Counted from the stretch's first letter, positions 1 through 10,893 are shown. The stretch is DNA of 64,000 bases from Diphasiastrum complanatum (GCA_029204225.1 CM055113.1:34212362-34276361), one strand, 5' to 3'. Numbers and translations are program-made. The notes: a model not told the origin generated them from the letters alone.

Positions 1-49
1 GCTAGGCTTGTAGCAGCAGTTTCACTCTTTATGTGCATCTATTTCACAG

Positions 50-1109
50 GAGGATGAAAGCTTGAGACGCTGGAAGGAGCAACTGTTAGGTTCTCTGCAT
101 GTGGATAGCCTTGAAGGTGAATCTTTTCTGTTTTTGCTGGATACATGCTTATTTAGCAGAACATGCTTATCTAGCAGAATGGTTCTGTAGCTTTTTGGCA
201 GTCGTGTTTCTTTTTTGAGTGAAACGTGGAGCTGCTGATTTTCTTTTCCTCATCCAGTACTATTTCAGAGGTTATGTGAAGAAATTAAAGCTGATGTTTT
301 CTGTAAAGTTGATCTACATACTATTGTTCATTTTGAGAAAAAATTCTACAATTTGCATCCTAGATTCATGTTTGATGGTAATTATCAGCTCCTGAATGTA
401 TCTTCTAGTAATGTGTTGCTTTATCTCAAATGAGGATGGTCAGATTTGTTTATCCATTTATCTCCTGAGCATACGCAAAACACATTGGCAAAACAGAAAT
501 AAGCTTTCAAACTGTTGAATCTTCAGGAATGCTAAACTCTAAAAACACTCATACAAATGTGCGGTAGTGCATCCATGCAGAGCATATTGAACCAGAAGTG
601 ACATTGCTCAATCTTAGCATAATATCAGAGGGTCGACCCGACATCATAATACCCTTGCCATTTACTCCCAACTCTAGAGGGTTTACTTTCACCTTGAAGG
701 AAGGCAGCTCTTACTCTATCAAGCTGACCTTTGTTGTCCGTCGGAACATAGTGTCTGGGTTGTGTTACATCAACACAGTCTGGAGAAATGGAAGGCAAGG
801 TAATATGCTCATAGCTGAAATTGAGGTCTTTATTACTTTTTGAAGATACAAGTTTGAGAAGGTCACAATTGCTGGTTTGTGCTGATTTTTCATGGATTAC
901 ACTTTTTACAGTATCTTATCTAAAAGTTTTGCATCGCTTATGAATCTATTCAGTATTGTAACACTGTTCTGTTGTGTGCCGCAGTAGACTATCATCGTAC
1001 GATGCTTGGCACATATGGTCCTCAGCAAGATCCCTACACGCACGTTATGGAGGAAGAGCTCACTCCCTCAGGCATTCTAGCCCGTGGTCCGTACACTGCA
1101 AATTCAAAG
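50..1109 (+). pseudogene. RhoGDI (Rho GDP-dissociation inhibitor), three exons, 3' exon missing
   Basis: RhoGDI holds prenylated ROP/Rho GTPases in the cytosol in their GDP form. Three exons are visible, each with AG/GT borders: 50-116 (N-terminal arm, ESLRRWKEQLLGS), 596-799 (SEGRPDIIIPLPF, then FTLKEGSSYSIKLTF and NIVSGLCYINTVW) and 985-1109 (MLGTYGPQQDPYTHVMEEE, then TPSGILARGPY). Splice phases agree: the codon split at 116/596 gives Glu and the one at 799/985 gives Val. The gene enters the window inside an intron, so its start lies to the left. The family normally ends with one more beta-strand exon (F-x-DDD ... CYLE-x-NYxF). I find nothing like it from 1110 to 2480, where a retroelement scrap begins, although the donor GT at 1110-1111 is present. 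Either the last exon lies beyond an inserted block or the copy is 3'-truncated. I favour truncation, but a long intron is possible. Identity is secure; functionality is doubtful. Confidence 0.85.
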
Positions 1110-2482
1110 GTATCAATTACTGCTTACTCTTTTCCAGCTCAGTCTGTTGTTGCAGAATGCAGATTTTCAGAAACGGCCTGGCCCACCATGGCTTCATCAA
1201 TTAGAAGAGAAAAATAACATTGGTGGAGAGTGTTGATTGATTACCTCTCTGCTCACTGGGATTAGACAGCTAAAATCACTTGGTAACATGCTCGAATGCA
1301 TGGGATAAGTGATGTGATTTATGGGCCCCATGCCTAGGTATCTCAAATCTTAACTCTTAACAGATTTGGGTTGGATCAATGAAAATTTACAGTTTGCTCA
1401 CCGTCTTTCTTACAAAACTCCTAACAATAAGTAGGTTTTAAATCATGATTTCATTGTTCTGTCCCCTATTAATTCTGTCCTAGTACTATTCTTACAGTTT
1501 TCCTTTTCCCTAATCATTACGGTGAATAAGCAAATCCAAACAGTGAACTCTAGCCACATCAATGGGGAGAGACAACTATGGTAAAAACACTAGACGTAGG
1601 CATGCAATCCAACAAATCAATAATCGATCATGAACCCATGAATCAAACCAGAATTTTGCTTATCCAATTTGCTTACAGCAAGTTCGCACAACATGCCAAT
1701 ATTTCCAGCATCAAATCCTTACAAACATAGACGATTTTGATTCAAAGAACAAAACAGAATCTCTCACAGAATTTCAGCAATTGCTTGGAAATCGAAAATT
1801 TCAAGAAGATGCACGTCAATTCTCCTTTGCCTTGAACATGACCCCAACAACTTCAAATTTGTTGATAGAATCCAAAAAGCAAACTGCGTTTTGTTCCTCC
1901 GAGCTCCAAGTGTAGTTTTGATACTAGTTAAATGCCCACTACGATCACTTAGATAGGAGACAAGCACACAAGAGAACAAGTTGTAGCAAGATCTACCCAA
2001 CAAATTGTTCAATGTATAGCTAGACACCCCCAAGCTGATCTCTATAGAAGATATTATAGTACCAAGAACATGGAAGCAATGATCAATCGCCGATACTCAC
2101 AATATGTTGAAATGGGAGGGATGAGGGTATAGATATGCTCTCCCAAACCTTAGCCTCTATAAGACATGCACATTCTCCTTTTAGAATAACGTCTCCCCAT
2201 GCATAGCTAAAATACCCAATATAGACATCATCTACAACCACTTTTGCATGACCCAGTGCCTTAATCAAATAGGGACATAGGACCTATTCCAGGTTAAGGG
2301 CTACCTCTTGGTATAGCCTAGGCGTAACGTTAATTATACACATTTAAGGGCATAAGACTGTGATCCTTGGGATGCCACATAGGAATTTAAACCTTTGTCT
2401 TGATTTTCCTTATGATACATTCTTTGGAATACAAAGATAGAAAGTTGGTGATACAAGTTGACACAACAATATTGGTAGCCAC
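1110..2482. other. Unassigned sequence after the RhoGDI exons
   Basis: Both strands were read. Short open frames near 1764-2268 (minus) resemble no family I know. There is no splice-consistent RhoGDI terminal exon, RNA gene or clear repeat. Confidence 0.5.
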
Positions 2483-2960
2483 ATGGAAGTTGCAAAAGGT
2501 ATAAAGTCAAAGGCTCATGCCTTATTGTTTTTTGTTGTTCAAGAGAAACTGGATAACATTCCTGATGTGCCATTCTCCATTGATACTGAAGGGCTTCAAT
2601 ATCCTTCTTGTTATGCTGATTGTTTTATAGATGGATTACCTAATATTTCATCTCCAAAAAGAACAAAAGATCATAAGATAGATATTGTTCCTTGCAGGCC
2701 CTTTCTAATAAATCACCTTAGATAGCTGGTTACACATACCAGGAACAAATTGCTAAACAAGTTCAAGATTTTTTTAACAAAGGCTCGATAAGTTGAAGTA
2801 GTTCTTCATATTGTTGCACCTTTTTTGCTTGTTGGTACCTTTAGGATGTGAGTCGATTATAGGGCCTTAATAAAAATTGATGTAAAGGGTTTTTTCCAAA
2901 TTGGATCTTATTTGTACATGCAAAAGTAAATTGTAGATTTGTTGACATGCAATGAATTGA
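2483..2960 (+). pseudogene. Ty3/Gypsy reverse-transcriptase fragment (N-terminal part)
   Basis: The frame from 2483 carries the segment that leads into Ty3/Gypsy reverse transcriptase: a 'DGLP...SPKRTKDHKIDIVP' stretch like the family's LP-x-R-x-x-DH-x-IDL-x-PG, then at about 2845-2890 RM*VDYRALIKIDVK, matching the family's RMCVDYRALN-x-x-T-x-K. The expected Cys codon in that motif is a stop (TGA). A further in-frame stop (TAG) closes the first open stretch at about 2723. The palm catalytic box (YxDD), RNase H and integrase are absent, so this is a short scrap of about 480 bp. It lies just upstream of an opposite-strand Ty3/Copia chimera at 3059-3856. The two Ty3 pieces are on different strands, so they come from separate insertions or a rearranged one. 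Confidence 0.7.
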
Positions 2961-3058
2961 TCAAACTTTAGAAGTGATTGGATCTGACCAGCTATGGTGG
3001 ACAGCAAACAAGATGAAGAGGATCTATTCGGACTAATTGAAGGAGCAATATCAAAGAT

Positions 3059-3856
3059 TCATAGAGCTAGAATGCTCCCTACAGCATACACTCCAAGGTT
3101 CGAAACATCAAAGATAGAGCCAATTAACTTCTTACAATGATTGATGAAAGGAGTAGAATTTCCTATCAGCAATGAATCATCAACATAGACTATCAACAAT
3201 ACATAATATTCATTCACGCTTCTGAAATAAACATTACCATCAAGAATGAATGATATGAACTCCAATACTCTTAGGACTTGATCTATCTTCTTATTCCATT
3301 GCCTAGCGGATTGCTTTAAACCATATATACTTTTTAAAAGCGAGCAAATCCAACTAGCATGATGTCTACTCACATAGCCTGATGGCTGCTTCATAAAAAT
3401 AGTTTCGTCCAATGTGCCATATAAATATGCTGTTTTCTCATCTATCTGATGCATTTCCAAATCATAATAGGCGGCCAAAGCAACTAACAAACGTATGCTA
3501 GCTTGCTTTACAACGGGAGAAAAAGTATCAAAATAATAAGCTCCAAACTTTTGAGAATAACCTTTAGCTACAAAGCGGGCCGTGAAGTGTGTAATATCAT
3601 CTTCGGGTGAACATTTCAGCTTGTAGAGCCATTTGCAATCTATTGCCTTTCTTCCTGGTGGTAAAGGCTGCAGCTTCCACATTTGGTGTCTTTGTCGATA
3701 CATGGACTCCATCTCTTCAAAGTTGAATTCTTGCATAATCTCAGCCCAATGAGCTTTCTTGCCACTTAGTTCATTTTGATTACAGAAATATTTAAGGGGT
3801 TGGTAATCAGTGCAAAGTATAAATACCATGGTTCCATTGAAACTCGTTTCATTCAA
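3059..3856 (-). pseudogene. Chimeric open frame: Ty3 RNase H tail joined to Copia reverse transcriptase
   Basis: An uninterrupted 265-codon frame. Residues about 12-48 read as the end of a Ty3/Gypsy RNase H (LCTDYQPLKYFCNQNELSG, then HWAEIMQEFNFE). From residue about 49 it becomes a Ty1/Copia reverse transcriptase (KAIDCKWLYKLK, RFVAKGYSQ, FSPVVKQASIRLL, MHQIDEKTAYLYG, SIYGLKQSARQWNKK, then LIVYVDDSLLIG). The YVDD catalytic box is intact. The usual 'QMDVKTAFL-x-G' is altered to QIDEKTAYLYG. The junction is at about 3712. The frame stops soon after the palm domain, so the thumb, RNase H and 3' LTR of the Copia part are missing. The fusion is most likely accidental, from one element inserting in another followed by deletion, but the frame is open across the join. 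A gene prediction program would call this a real protein; I would not. Confidence 0.75.
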
Positions 3857-3928
3857 TGAAATTATGTTGCTAACGGGTCCATTTCGAATGGACCGTTTAA
3901 AACAATGTTTTATTGAATGAAACGGTTT
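3840..3928. repeat. Near-perfect inverted repeat (hairpin), about 43-bp arms
   Basis: The left arm starts AAACTCGTTTCATTCAATGA at 3840. The right arm, read in reverse, gives AAACCGTTTCATTCAATAAA and ends at 3928. The arms meet at a TTCGAA centre near 3881-3888, flanked by GGTCCATT/AATGGACC. There are a handful of mismatches and two 1-bp gaps. It could be a miniature inverted-repeat element or a hairpin-RNA precursor. It overlaps the start of the chimeric retroelement frame by about 17 bp. Confidence 0.75.
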
Positions 3929-4195
3929 GAAAAAAGAAAACCTAAATTTCTTTTTTGTTTTATTCAGGTTTTAAACAAATCTACAGTTCTGTTTAGTCAT
4001 GTTGTTTTTTCATGTTATGAGATAATTTAGAAGTTAGTGTAGTGTTAGTCTTAAGATTAGTGTTAGAATTAAATTAGTGTGTTTTTGTCATAATAGAAGG
4101 TTAGAAATAAGATCGCAAAAGAAAAACCCTAAAACCGTTTCACAGATTCTTTCTAAGGATTGCCGATTCTTTCTTGTTTCAAACCATCAACATAT

Positions 4196-4968
4196 GTACT
4201 ATGTACTATGTAGCATAGTTGCACTATGATTCTAATCGCGATTCAAAATCATGTTTCAGAATTTTCTTAGAATCGTGTTTTTTGATTTTTTTTTTTGTGC
4301 AATATGGGTATCAGATGAAAGCTCTAATTAAGAGCATTATTACTGTGTAATTTGCCGAATGTTTTGGGTACAGGATGGTCCAATTCCGGTGCATTAATCC
4401 ATGTTGGGTTTTGTCAAGGATAAAGATTCAAAACTAACCTCTAGCCTGTTCGTTACGATCACAGATGGTCCCAGTGGGACAGACAGAGAATTGTAGAGCA
4501 ATTGTACCTTGCTTTTTGCTTCGGGGGGTGGCTGCCCCCCGATCCCCCCGCCAAAATTGTAGCAGGGGGGCGCTGCCCCCTTGCACCCCCCCGCAGAAAA
4601 AAATGGGGTTCAAATGCATGCCGAGAAGGGCCCAATATCTATGCCCCCAATTGTATGCACCTTGCACTCACATCTCCAGTGAAATGATTGCAAAAGTGAT
4701 CATCATCCATAGAGTTGATAGTTTGGGCTGTAGCATTAACAATTATTGAGAACCAGAGCAAATAACAACCAAATAGCTACTGACTTTTATTTGTTTGTGC
4801 CCTATCTACTACACTTCTGGGAGGCAAAACGTTGGTTTGACCATTGCTCCCTTGAAAAACTTTCAGCCATAAGCTATTTTTCCATTTTTTTTAAAATATT
4901 TTTTTTGCACGATTCGCGAATCGCGATCCCAGCTAATCGCAAGTCGCTGCAACTATGGTATGTAGTAT
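4196..4968. mobile_element. Possible non-autonomous TIR transposon with a GC-rich core
   Basis: The sequence at 4196-4250 (ACTATGTAGCATAGTTGCAC ... CTAATCGCGATTC) is matched in inverted orientation at about 4910-4968 (GCAACTATGGTATGTAGTATGG, preceded by CTAATCGC). The arms are imperfect. The enclosed 650 bp has no transposase. It holds a striking G-run/C-run block at 4520-4610 that can fold on itself or form G-quadruplexes. I saw no target-site duplication, so the limits are uncertain. A rearranged LTR fragment is the alternative. Confidence 0.35.
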
Positions 4969-5260
4969 GGATTATGACAATAGTATTAGGTGGGACTCCA
5001 AAGTTCCAACTCTCGAGTCAGAATTCAAGATTGATTGTTTTGATTGTTGATTAATTATAATCTACATTGCCTAAACACATAGATGCAGTGCGTTTCAGAA
5101 ATTTTCCAAAAAATTTCAGAAACGTTTTTTTTTAATACTAATTTTTTGTTTTTTCTTTTGGGCAATATGGGTATCAGATGAAAGCTCTAATTAAGAGCAT
5201 TATTACTCTGTAGTTTGCCGAATGTTTTGGGTGCAAGATGGTCTACTTTAGGTGCATTAA
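4296..5260. repeat. Direct repeat pair, about 100 bp each
   Basis: The copy at about 4298-4396 (GCAATATGGGTATCAGATGA ... GTGCATTAA) recurs at about 5162-5260 with only scattered differences. The copies are about 865 bp apart and flank the candidate TIR element and its GC-rich core. This could be a segmental duplication or an LTR-like pair of an unrecognised element; no primer site or coding remnant lies between them. Confidence 0.7.
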
Positions 5261-5329
5261 CTCCCAGGTTTACGCTATTGCTCCTTTTGATATAAAAAAT
5301 TAATAAAAAAACATAATGCCCCAAAATTT

Positions 5330-5560
5330 TCCCTCCTCTCTCTCTCGCTCTCTCACTGACACTCTCTCTCTTTCTCTCTCTCTCATTAACTCTCTCAGAT
5401 CCAACAAACTAAACAGAAATGCTGAATCATGCTGAACAAAAACCATGCTGAATCATTTTGAACCATACTGCATCGTACTGAACCTTACTGAAACATTTTT
5501 CAACCATATGGAATCGTTTTTCAACCATACTCTCTCTCTCTCTCTATCACAAAGTACAGT
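5330..5560. repeat. CT-rich microsatellite and degenerate 'ACCATACTGAATC' repeats
   Basis: Runs of TCTCTC at 5334-5400 and 5530-5545 bracket a stretch where variants of 'aaCCATaCTGAATCaTttt' recur every 15-25 bp (about 5418-5530). No coding content. Confidence 0.6.
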
Positions 5561-5699
5561 ATTGAATCATGACATTGTTGTGAATAGGATCATGATAATA
5601 TATAATATCGGGCCACATGGCACCAAAATGGGGTACAATGATGTTCCATGAACATAATGAAAACTATACAACTAAGACTCGTCAGAGTCATGGTAGGAA

Positions 5700-8600
5700 A
5701 CATCATTTGAATCTGTGCCTGATTATAGATCCGAAGAGTCTGCAGATGAATCGGAACCGGAGGGAACCATATGCCGTGGTGTGGCCCTGGATCTGTTGCG
5801 TGCTCTGGCTCTCTGCTATGTGCTCGGCTCTGGATCCTCCCCCTGCCTCTACCCCTACCTCTGCCTCTCTCCCTTCCTCTGGCCCCCCTCTGCCTGTCCC
5901 CACCCCTGTCTACCCCTGGGTGTCTGTGTGTTAGGTGGCTGCGTTTCTACACCCTGGGATGGCCCTACCCATTGTGATGATGCATGGCCGACGGCTGCCT
6001 GTGATGCTCCACTCCTGTCTACGAAAAGCGAACTCAACCCCCTCCTACCAAAACCTCTAGGTCTCCCTCTAGGCCTACGTGCAAGAATGGCTGGCTCCTC
6101 CTTTGTCTCTGCATTAGGGTCCACCAACAGGTCAGCCAGATCATCCCTCCGTGCCTCCGCCCCCATCTCCTCATCCTCCTCCGTACCCCCTCAACCCACT
6201 CCTCCTCCTCTTGATAGTCAACCCCGAGCTCCTCTCCGCCCTCCAAGGCTCATCATCCCCCTCCTCAGCCCTATCCCTCTGCCTCTCTGTCCTCCTCAAA
6301 TGCCATAAAGCCCGTGCGTCAGCCTGTGCTTGTCTATAGAACTCCTTATAGATCTCATCATCCATTTCCTCCTGCGTGGATGGTGCCCGAGGAGCAGCAA
6401 CTGCTGAATCCACCAAGCAAGTGGCAGGGTTCACCTACAACCAAAAACAATACATTGTTGTCAGGCAGGTATTTTGCAATTCATTGCATAATTCGAAAGC
6501 AATTCAATTCGTCAAAGCATAGCAAGAAACAGGGGGTAATGATGTGACTCACCTCGAGCATCTGGCCCTCTCCTCATGTGTGCCTCAACATACGATCGTT
6601 GGTGTTCACAAACACCAACCGCCTACACTGCCCGATAAATAACCTGTTCCTCTTCTGCGTGCGATACAAAGCCCAGGTGCTTCAATTCCGCTCACAGGCG
6701 AACAGTCCTGTGCAAGGACTCTCTCGGCCAGTCGTCGTAGGCCACTTGTGCTGCGTCCGTGGTAGCCCGACTATGTAACGGGCCTCAGCTGATCCTCCGC
6801 CGACTTTGCTCTCCATCGAAAGGAAACTGGTAGCGCTCAAAGATGAGCAGCTGGCGTGCAATGTTACCGAGCATCGGACCTTGCGGCAGAAGAAAAAACA
6901 TGGCACGTGTAAGTCCCCTCGAATTCACACACTAGCAATGAGTACACTACTGCAGTATTTAGGCTACCAAGCAATTTATCACACGTACCTGGTCTAGGCC
7001 ATACACGCTCCGTGTACTCCACCCATCTCCGGTGTAGCTCCTGATCGTCCCGATCCCGAGTCTCGTGCCATAGGGGGTGCAATGTGGGCTTCTGCGTGGA
7101 TGGGTTAGTGGAAGTAGTCCCATCTGGCCTCCCAGATATGCGAGATCTTGTGCCTCCTGCAGCAGACAAATGACAACAATCAACTAACCATAGCATAAAA
7201 GAAACACATCAGACTTGAGTGAGAAACAACAAACTAGACACTGAAGAGTCATACTTGTGCTCGTCCAAGGCTGACGTTAGAATCCCCTCGCTGATGCGGT
7301 ATATGAACTCGTAAATGAGACCAAAAGTGCACCCCTCACGGTCTACCAAGTGCAACACTCTGAAAATGGGTAGAAGGACCCAAACAATCTCTTCGGCATG
7401 TGTCCAAAACTCGTCACCGAACACACTGGACCGGAAAAACGCCACATGTGGGACGTCCATGAACTCTTGGAAGGCCTCATTGGAAACCATCTTGCTGCAA
7501 TGTGTCCTTCACTTTTATCAATCGCTCTAGCACCAAGAAGTAAGACGCAGAGTGTGTGGGTGCTGGCTTCTTCAAGTTTAGGTGCAAGAAGGTGCGGAAT
7601 AGGGCCAACACACGCCTCTTCTTGGTAACAAAAGTGACCAGGTGCATGGTCGCAGAAGTGATCTGCAACACAGACATCCAGTAAAGAGTTTAGACAATAG
7701 TTGAGATGTGTTTAGGAACATGGAGCAAGCGTCAACCAAGATAGCATAGCAAATGGAAAAACCCATACCTCTTTGATCCATGGAAGTGCACACAGGTCCT
7801 ACATGAGCAAGTCTATGCAATGTGCAGCACAGGGTGTCCACACAATGCTGGGGTGCTCCCTCGTCATAATCTCTCCCATCTGCATGCAGTTCAAAGCGTT
7901 GTCCATGACAACCTAAACCACATGCTCCACCCCAATGTCAACAATAACATCTCTAACAACCTCCCATACGAAGTCGGCTGTGATGGCTCCACCACCTCGA
8001 GTGGCATCCACACCATATAGGAATACTGTGCCAAGCGGGCAAGAAACCAAGACATTGATGATGGATCGCCGACGAACGTCGGTCCATCCATCACTCTCTA
8101 TATCGTGCATCCATACTTGCCACAAAACACCCATTAGCCACATGCAAAAAATGCGCCACGAGTAAACCCTAAACGCATGCAATGGGTTTATGGAAACAAA
8201 GCACTTACGTTTGCCAAGCTGAGCGAATGGAACTCAACTCCCATGTGATGGTCTCCTCTTCTTGGCGAAGCATCCTGCCTCGCAATGCCTCTCGTCTGGG
8301 AGGCGTCCATGTAGCATCCACGGTAGCCATATGTGCGCAAAACTCCCTGAACACCCAAGTGTCAGCAATAACAAAAGGAATGCCGCACTCATAAAAGAAC
8401 TGGCCACAACAAGTTGAGTGCACCGGGCCTGCTGCACTCTCTGCCACCCGCATCAATCAAGGGTCTGCTGTTTGGGCCTAACCTCTCTCTGCTGTGTATA
8501 TGGCGCTCGTGGTCTAACACGTGAAATGGATGGCTGATCTGTGGGTGTATCACTCTCTTTGGGAGGACTTGTTGAAGCATGTAGTATATCTGCCGCTGAA

Positions 8601-9010
8601 GAAGAGGAGGGATGAGAAGGACCCGCTGTCGCTGATCCAACCTGCTCATGTGAGGCTCGTGGCTCTGAACTAAGCCCTGCTGCTGCGGGTGGAATTGGAG
8701 TGGCCTCGCTTGGACCATGCACTGCACCTAAACCCTGCCCAGAACGTGCTGTACTAGGCCATGCACCTGTACCATGCCCTGCCCGTGATGTACTAGGCTC
8801 TGCACCCGTAGTAGGCCGTGCTTGCCTACATGTGAGCCCTGCCTGTGAATCTGCAGCTGCTCCTGCTACCTGTCCCTATCCGGAAACCTGTGATGCACCA
8901 TCGGGCCTGTACATAATAGACAACCTCTGCCGGTTGATCAAAGCAGCTTGGAATTCTGTTAATATAGAACAGATATTCGTAAATGGGCAGAGCCCAGTCC
9001 TTTGATGGCG
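5700..9010 (-). pseudogene. hAT-superfamily transposase (DUF659 type), degraded
   Basis: The transposase of a cut-and-paste DNA element, readable in pieces from right to left. About 9000-8457 is a low-complexity Ala/Pro/Ser linker with a tandem GAxPSTxRxG repeat. About 8456-8215 carries CGIPF, then WTPPRREALRGRML. About 8165-7800 carries SDGWTDVRRRSIINVLVSCP, VVMDNALNCMQMGE and WTPCAAHCIDLLM (the DUF659 core and following Cys/His box). About 7660-7209 carries TSATMHLVTFVTKKRRVLALF and PIFRVLHLVDREG. About 7190-7000 carries the LHPLW and RWVEYTERVWP region. About 6720-6560 is the hAT C-terminal dimerisation motif (CERN*STWALYRTQKRNRL), followed by an acidic/basic tail with RRPRGRPR (6434-5855). 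Several introns have GT/AG borders, for example acceptors before the ITSAT exon and near 7165. It is dead: a stop after LLM (about 7801), a stop at the Trp of ERNWS, and a frameshift plus stop at about 7090-7160. I could not place the TIRs or an 8-bp target duplication. Confidence 0.85.
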
Positions 9011-10055
9011 TTCACTTGAGAGCGCCTAGGCAGCTAGAAGGCTGGGGTACTACAGAGTAAGAAAAAATGCAAAGCTCTGGCTTCCATCGCTACAAATCTT
9101 CTCCCCCTCCTATTCCCTCTTCAATTACGAAATGAGGCATCCTGTCACACTGAGGGAAATTTTTTCAAAAAAAGGGGGTTCCGAGTAGCGCTTACGATGC
9201 CCGTCACCCCGTGAGCGTTGCTTGGGAAGATTAAGATTTTAATCAATATAGAAGGAAGTTTGCTCGCCCACAAGGGCGGACAAACTTTTTTGAAAACGTT
9301 TTGTTAGGGAGGGCACAGAAGTGCACCCTCCCCTCCCACAGCCCCGAGCATGATGTTTGCCCGCCCACTTGGGATATAGACCTTCTGATTTCTGGAATTA
9401 TGCGATTTTATGTTTTGATGTAACTCACTTCGCTTTAGTATGACATGCAAGCTACCGACCTTTCCTACTACTATGTGCCTCACACAGCACACATATGCAG
9501 CCTACTGACAAGTGCATTCCTCTTAACAAATATGGAAAACAAAAACAAAGTGTCCTTAACAAAATAAGTACATGACACGCTTGCGCGAATTTCGGGTGAC
9601 GGCTCGTGTTTAGGTCGTGTTTAGGAGTAAAGTCATTTGATGTAACTATACATTATCACAGCTGGTAGATGCAATCTACATTTTACATTGGGCAGGGATT
9701 TGAGAGCTAAAAAAAAATGAAGGGTAAAAAAAAATTGCTAATATGATTTTGCATAATATCAACAATACGTAATAGCTAAATAAAAACTGAATCATGAAAG
9801 CGTGTGCTCACTGAGCTTAAGTTAGCTGCATTGAAGTGTAATCTCAACATAGCTGTTAAAGTTCAAGCTGTCTAGACTTGAAGATATGATATAAAATGCA
9901 GGCTTTAGTTTGCGTTTTTGTTATATAACCGAACTTAAAAACAAAACGATCCCACCTTGAACAGTTTCTGTCATCATTGCTTAAACAAGCAACAAGGATT
10001 AGCAGGGACTCTGAGTTAAGAAAGCCCTTTGCAAGCTTGCTTTCCGTCTTTAACA
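9011..10055. other. Unassigned spacer with a short repeated motif
   Basis: No coding region recognised. A block at 9153-9215 (GGGAAATTTTTTC, A-run, GGGTTCCGAGTAGCG) recurs in altered form at 10841-10893 (GGGAGAAAATTTTTTC, GGGTTCCCGAGCAGCG). A small GC-rich hairpin (GGGAGGGCAC / GTGCACCCTCCC) sits at about 9307-9334. Confidence 0.5.
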
Positions 10056-10835
10056 CTATAACACACTACTGAAAGAGTGATAATGGAGAAATTGCAGGAA
10101 AAATACCTCTCTGCCATTTCGAATGCCAAATCGTGCATATACATCGCTCTCTTCCATATCCTCAATGTTACTGACCAGACTTCCTTTCATGCTAGTTTTA
10201 GAGCTATCCAAATCAAGCTGATCAGATTCGATTTCTGTTTCTTCTAGTCCCAATTCACCCTCTACTTTACAATCCTCCTCTCCAGAGATCTCAGCTGCAC
10301 AAGGATCTTCCATTTCCATGTCTTGCACAGCTAATATATCACCTCGATTGGCAGCCATCTTGAATATCCTTGCTTGTGTGTGATCCTCCTCCTTGGTATT
10401 CCTGGGAAATGAAAGCATACCAGTATCACACAGCTCATGTCACAATCGCTCTTGCACTTGGGCATCTGCCACGGAATCTCTAGTGAAAGAATAGTGCCTT
10501 GCCTCTTCATTTGCAGCCCGTGTAATGCAAACTCTTTCAGATTTGTTGTATCCTGACGCAATTTTACACAGTGGAGCAACATCCACTCTGTCAGCTCCCA
10601 CACAGACACGACCCTGTGCAGCAGCGGCCGCCATGCGCCTTAAAGCGCAGAAATCCTGGCATGTATTCTTGGGCGATTCTGAGCTGCTGGCTGTCCTCAT
10701 CGTCGGTGCAAAGTTGCCATTGCTGCTCGCTGGGCTACAAGACATTGTTGGACAGGAAGAATCGATCGCTAGTGCAAGCAAAGCAGAAGGCGAAGGCGAA
10801 GAAGAATATGAAGAGTAGAAGAATGCGAGAGCCAT
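10056..10835 (-). pseudogene. Unknown gene, first exon(s), split by one in-frame stop
   Basis: Two open stretches share the same reading frame: 10835-10443 (131 codons from an ATG) and 10439-10056. They are separated only by TGA at 10442-10440. Read through, it is a 250-residue product. The first 60 residues are Ala/Ser-rich (MALAFFYSSYSSSPSPSALL), like a plastid transit peptide. Next is a Cys-containing middle (QGRVCVGADRVDVAPLCKIA) and then an acidic tract rich in Glu/Asp. A plausible GT donor follows NGRE at about 10110, so the open end may be intron. I do not recognise the family. The stop is compatible with CGA to TGA. It could be a recent nonsense allele, a pseudogene, or two small exons; the length and frame agreement favour one broken gene. 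No downstream exon was identified. Confidence 0.5.
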
Positions 10836-10893
10836 GGAAGGGAGAAAATTTTTTCAAACAAAAAGGGTTCCCGAGCAGCGTGAGCTGCCCGTG

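Noticed and set aside
5715-6308. 197-codon Pro/Leu/Ser-rich frame on the plus strand
   Set aside because: It is the antisense of the hAT C-terminal tail, which gives the meaningful reading.
9240-9340. Small GC-rich hairpin as a possible terminator
   Set aside because: Intrinsic terminators are not expected for plant nuclear Pol II genes and no gene ends here.
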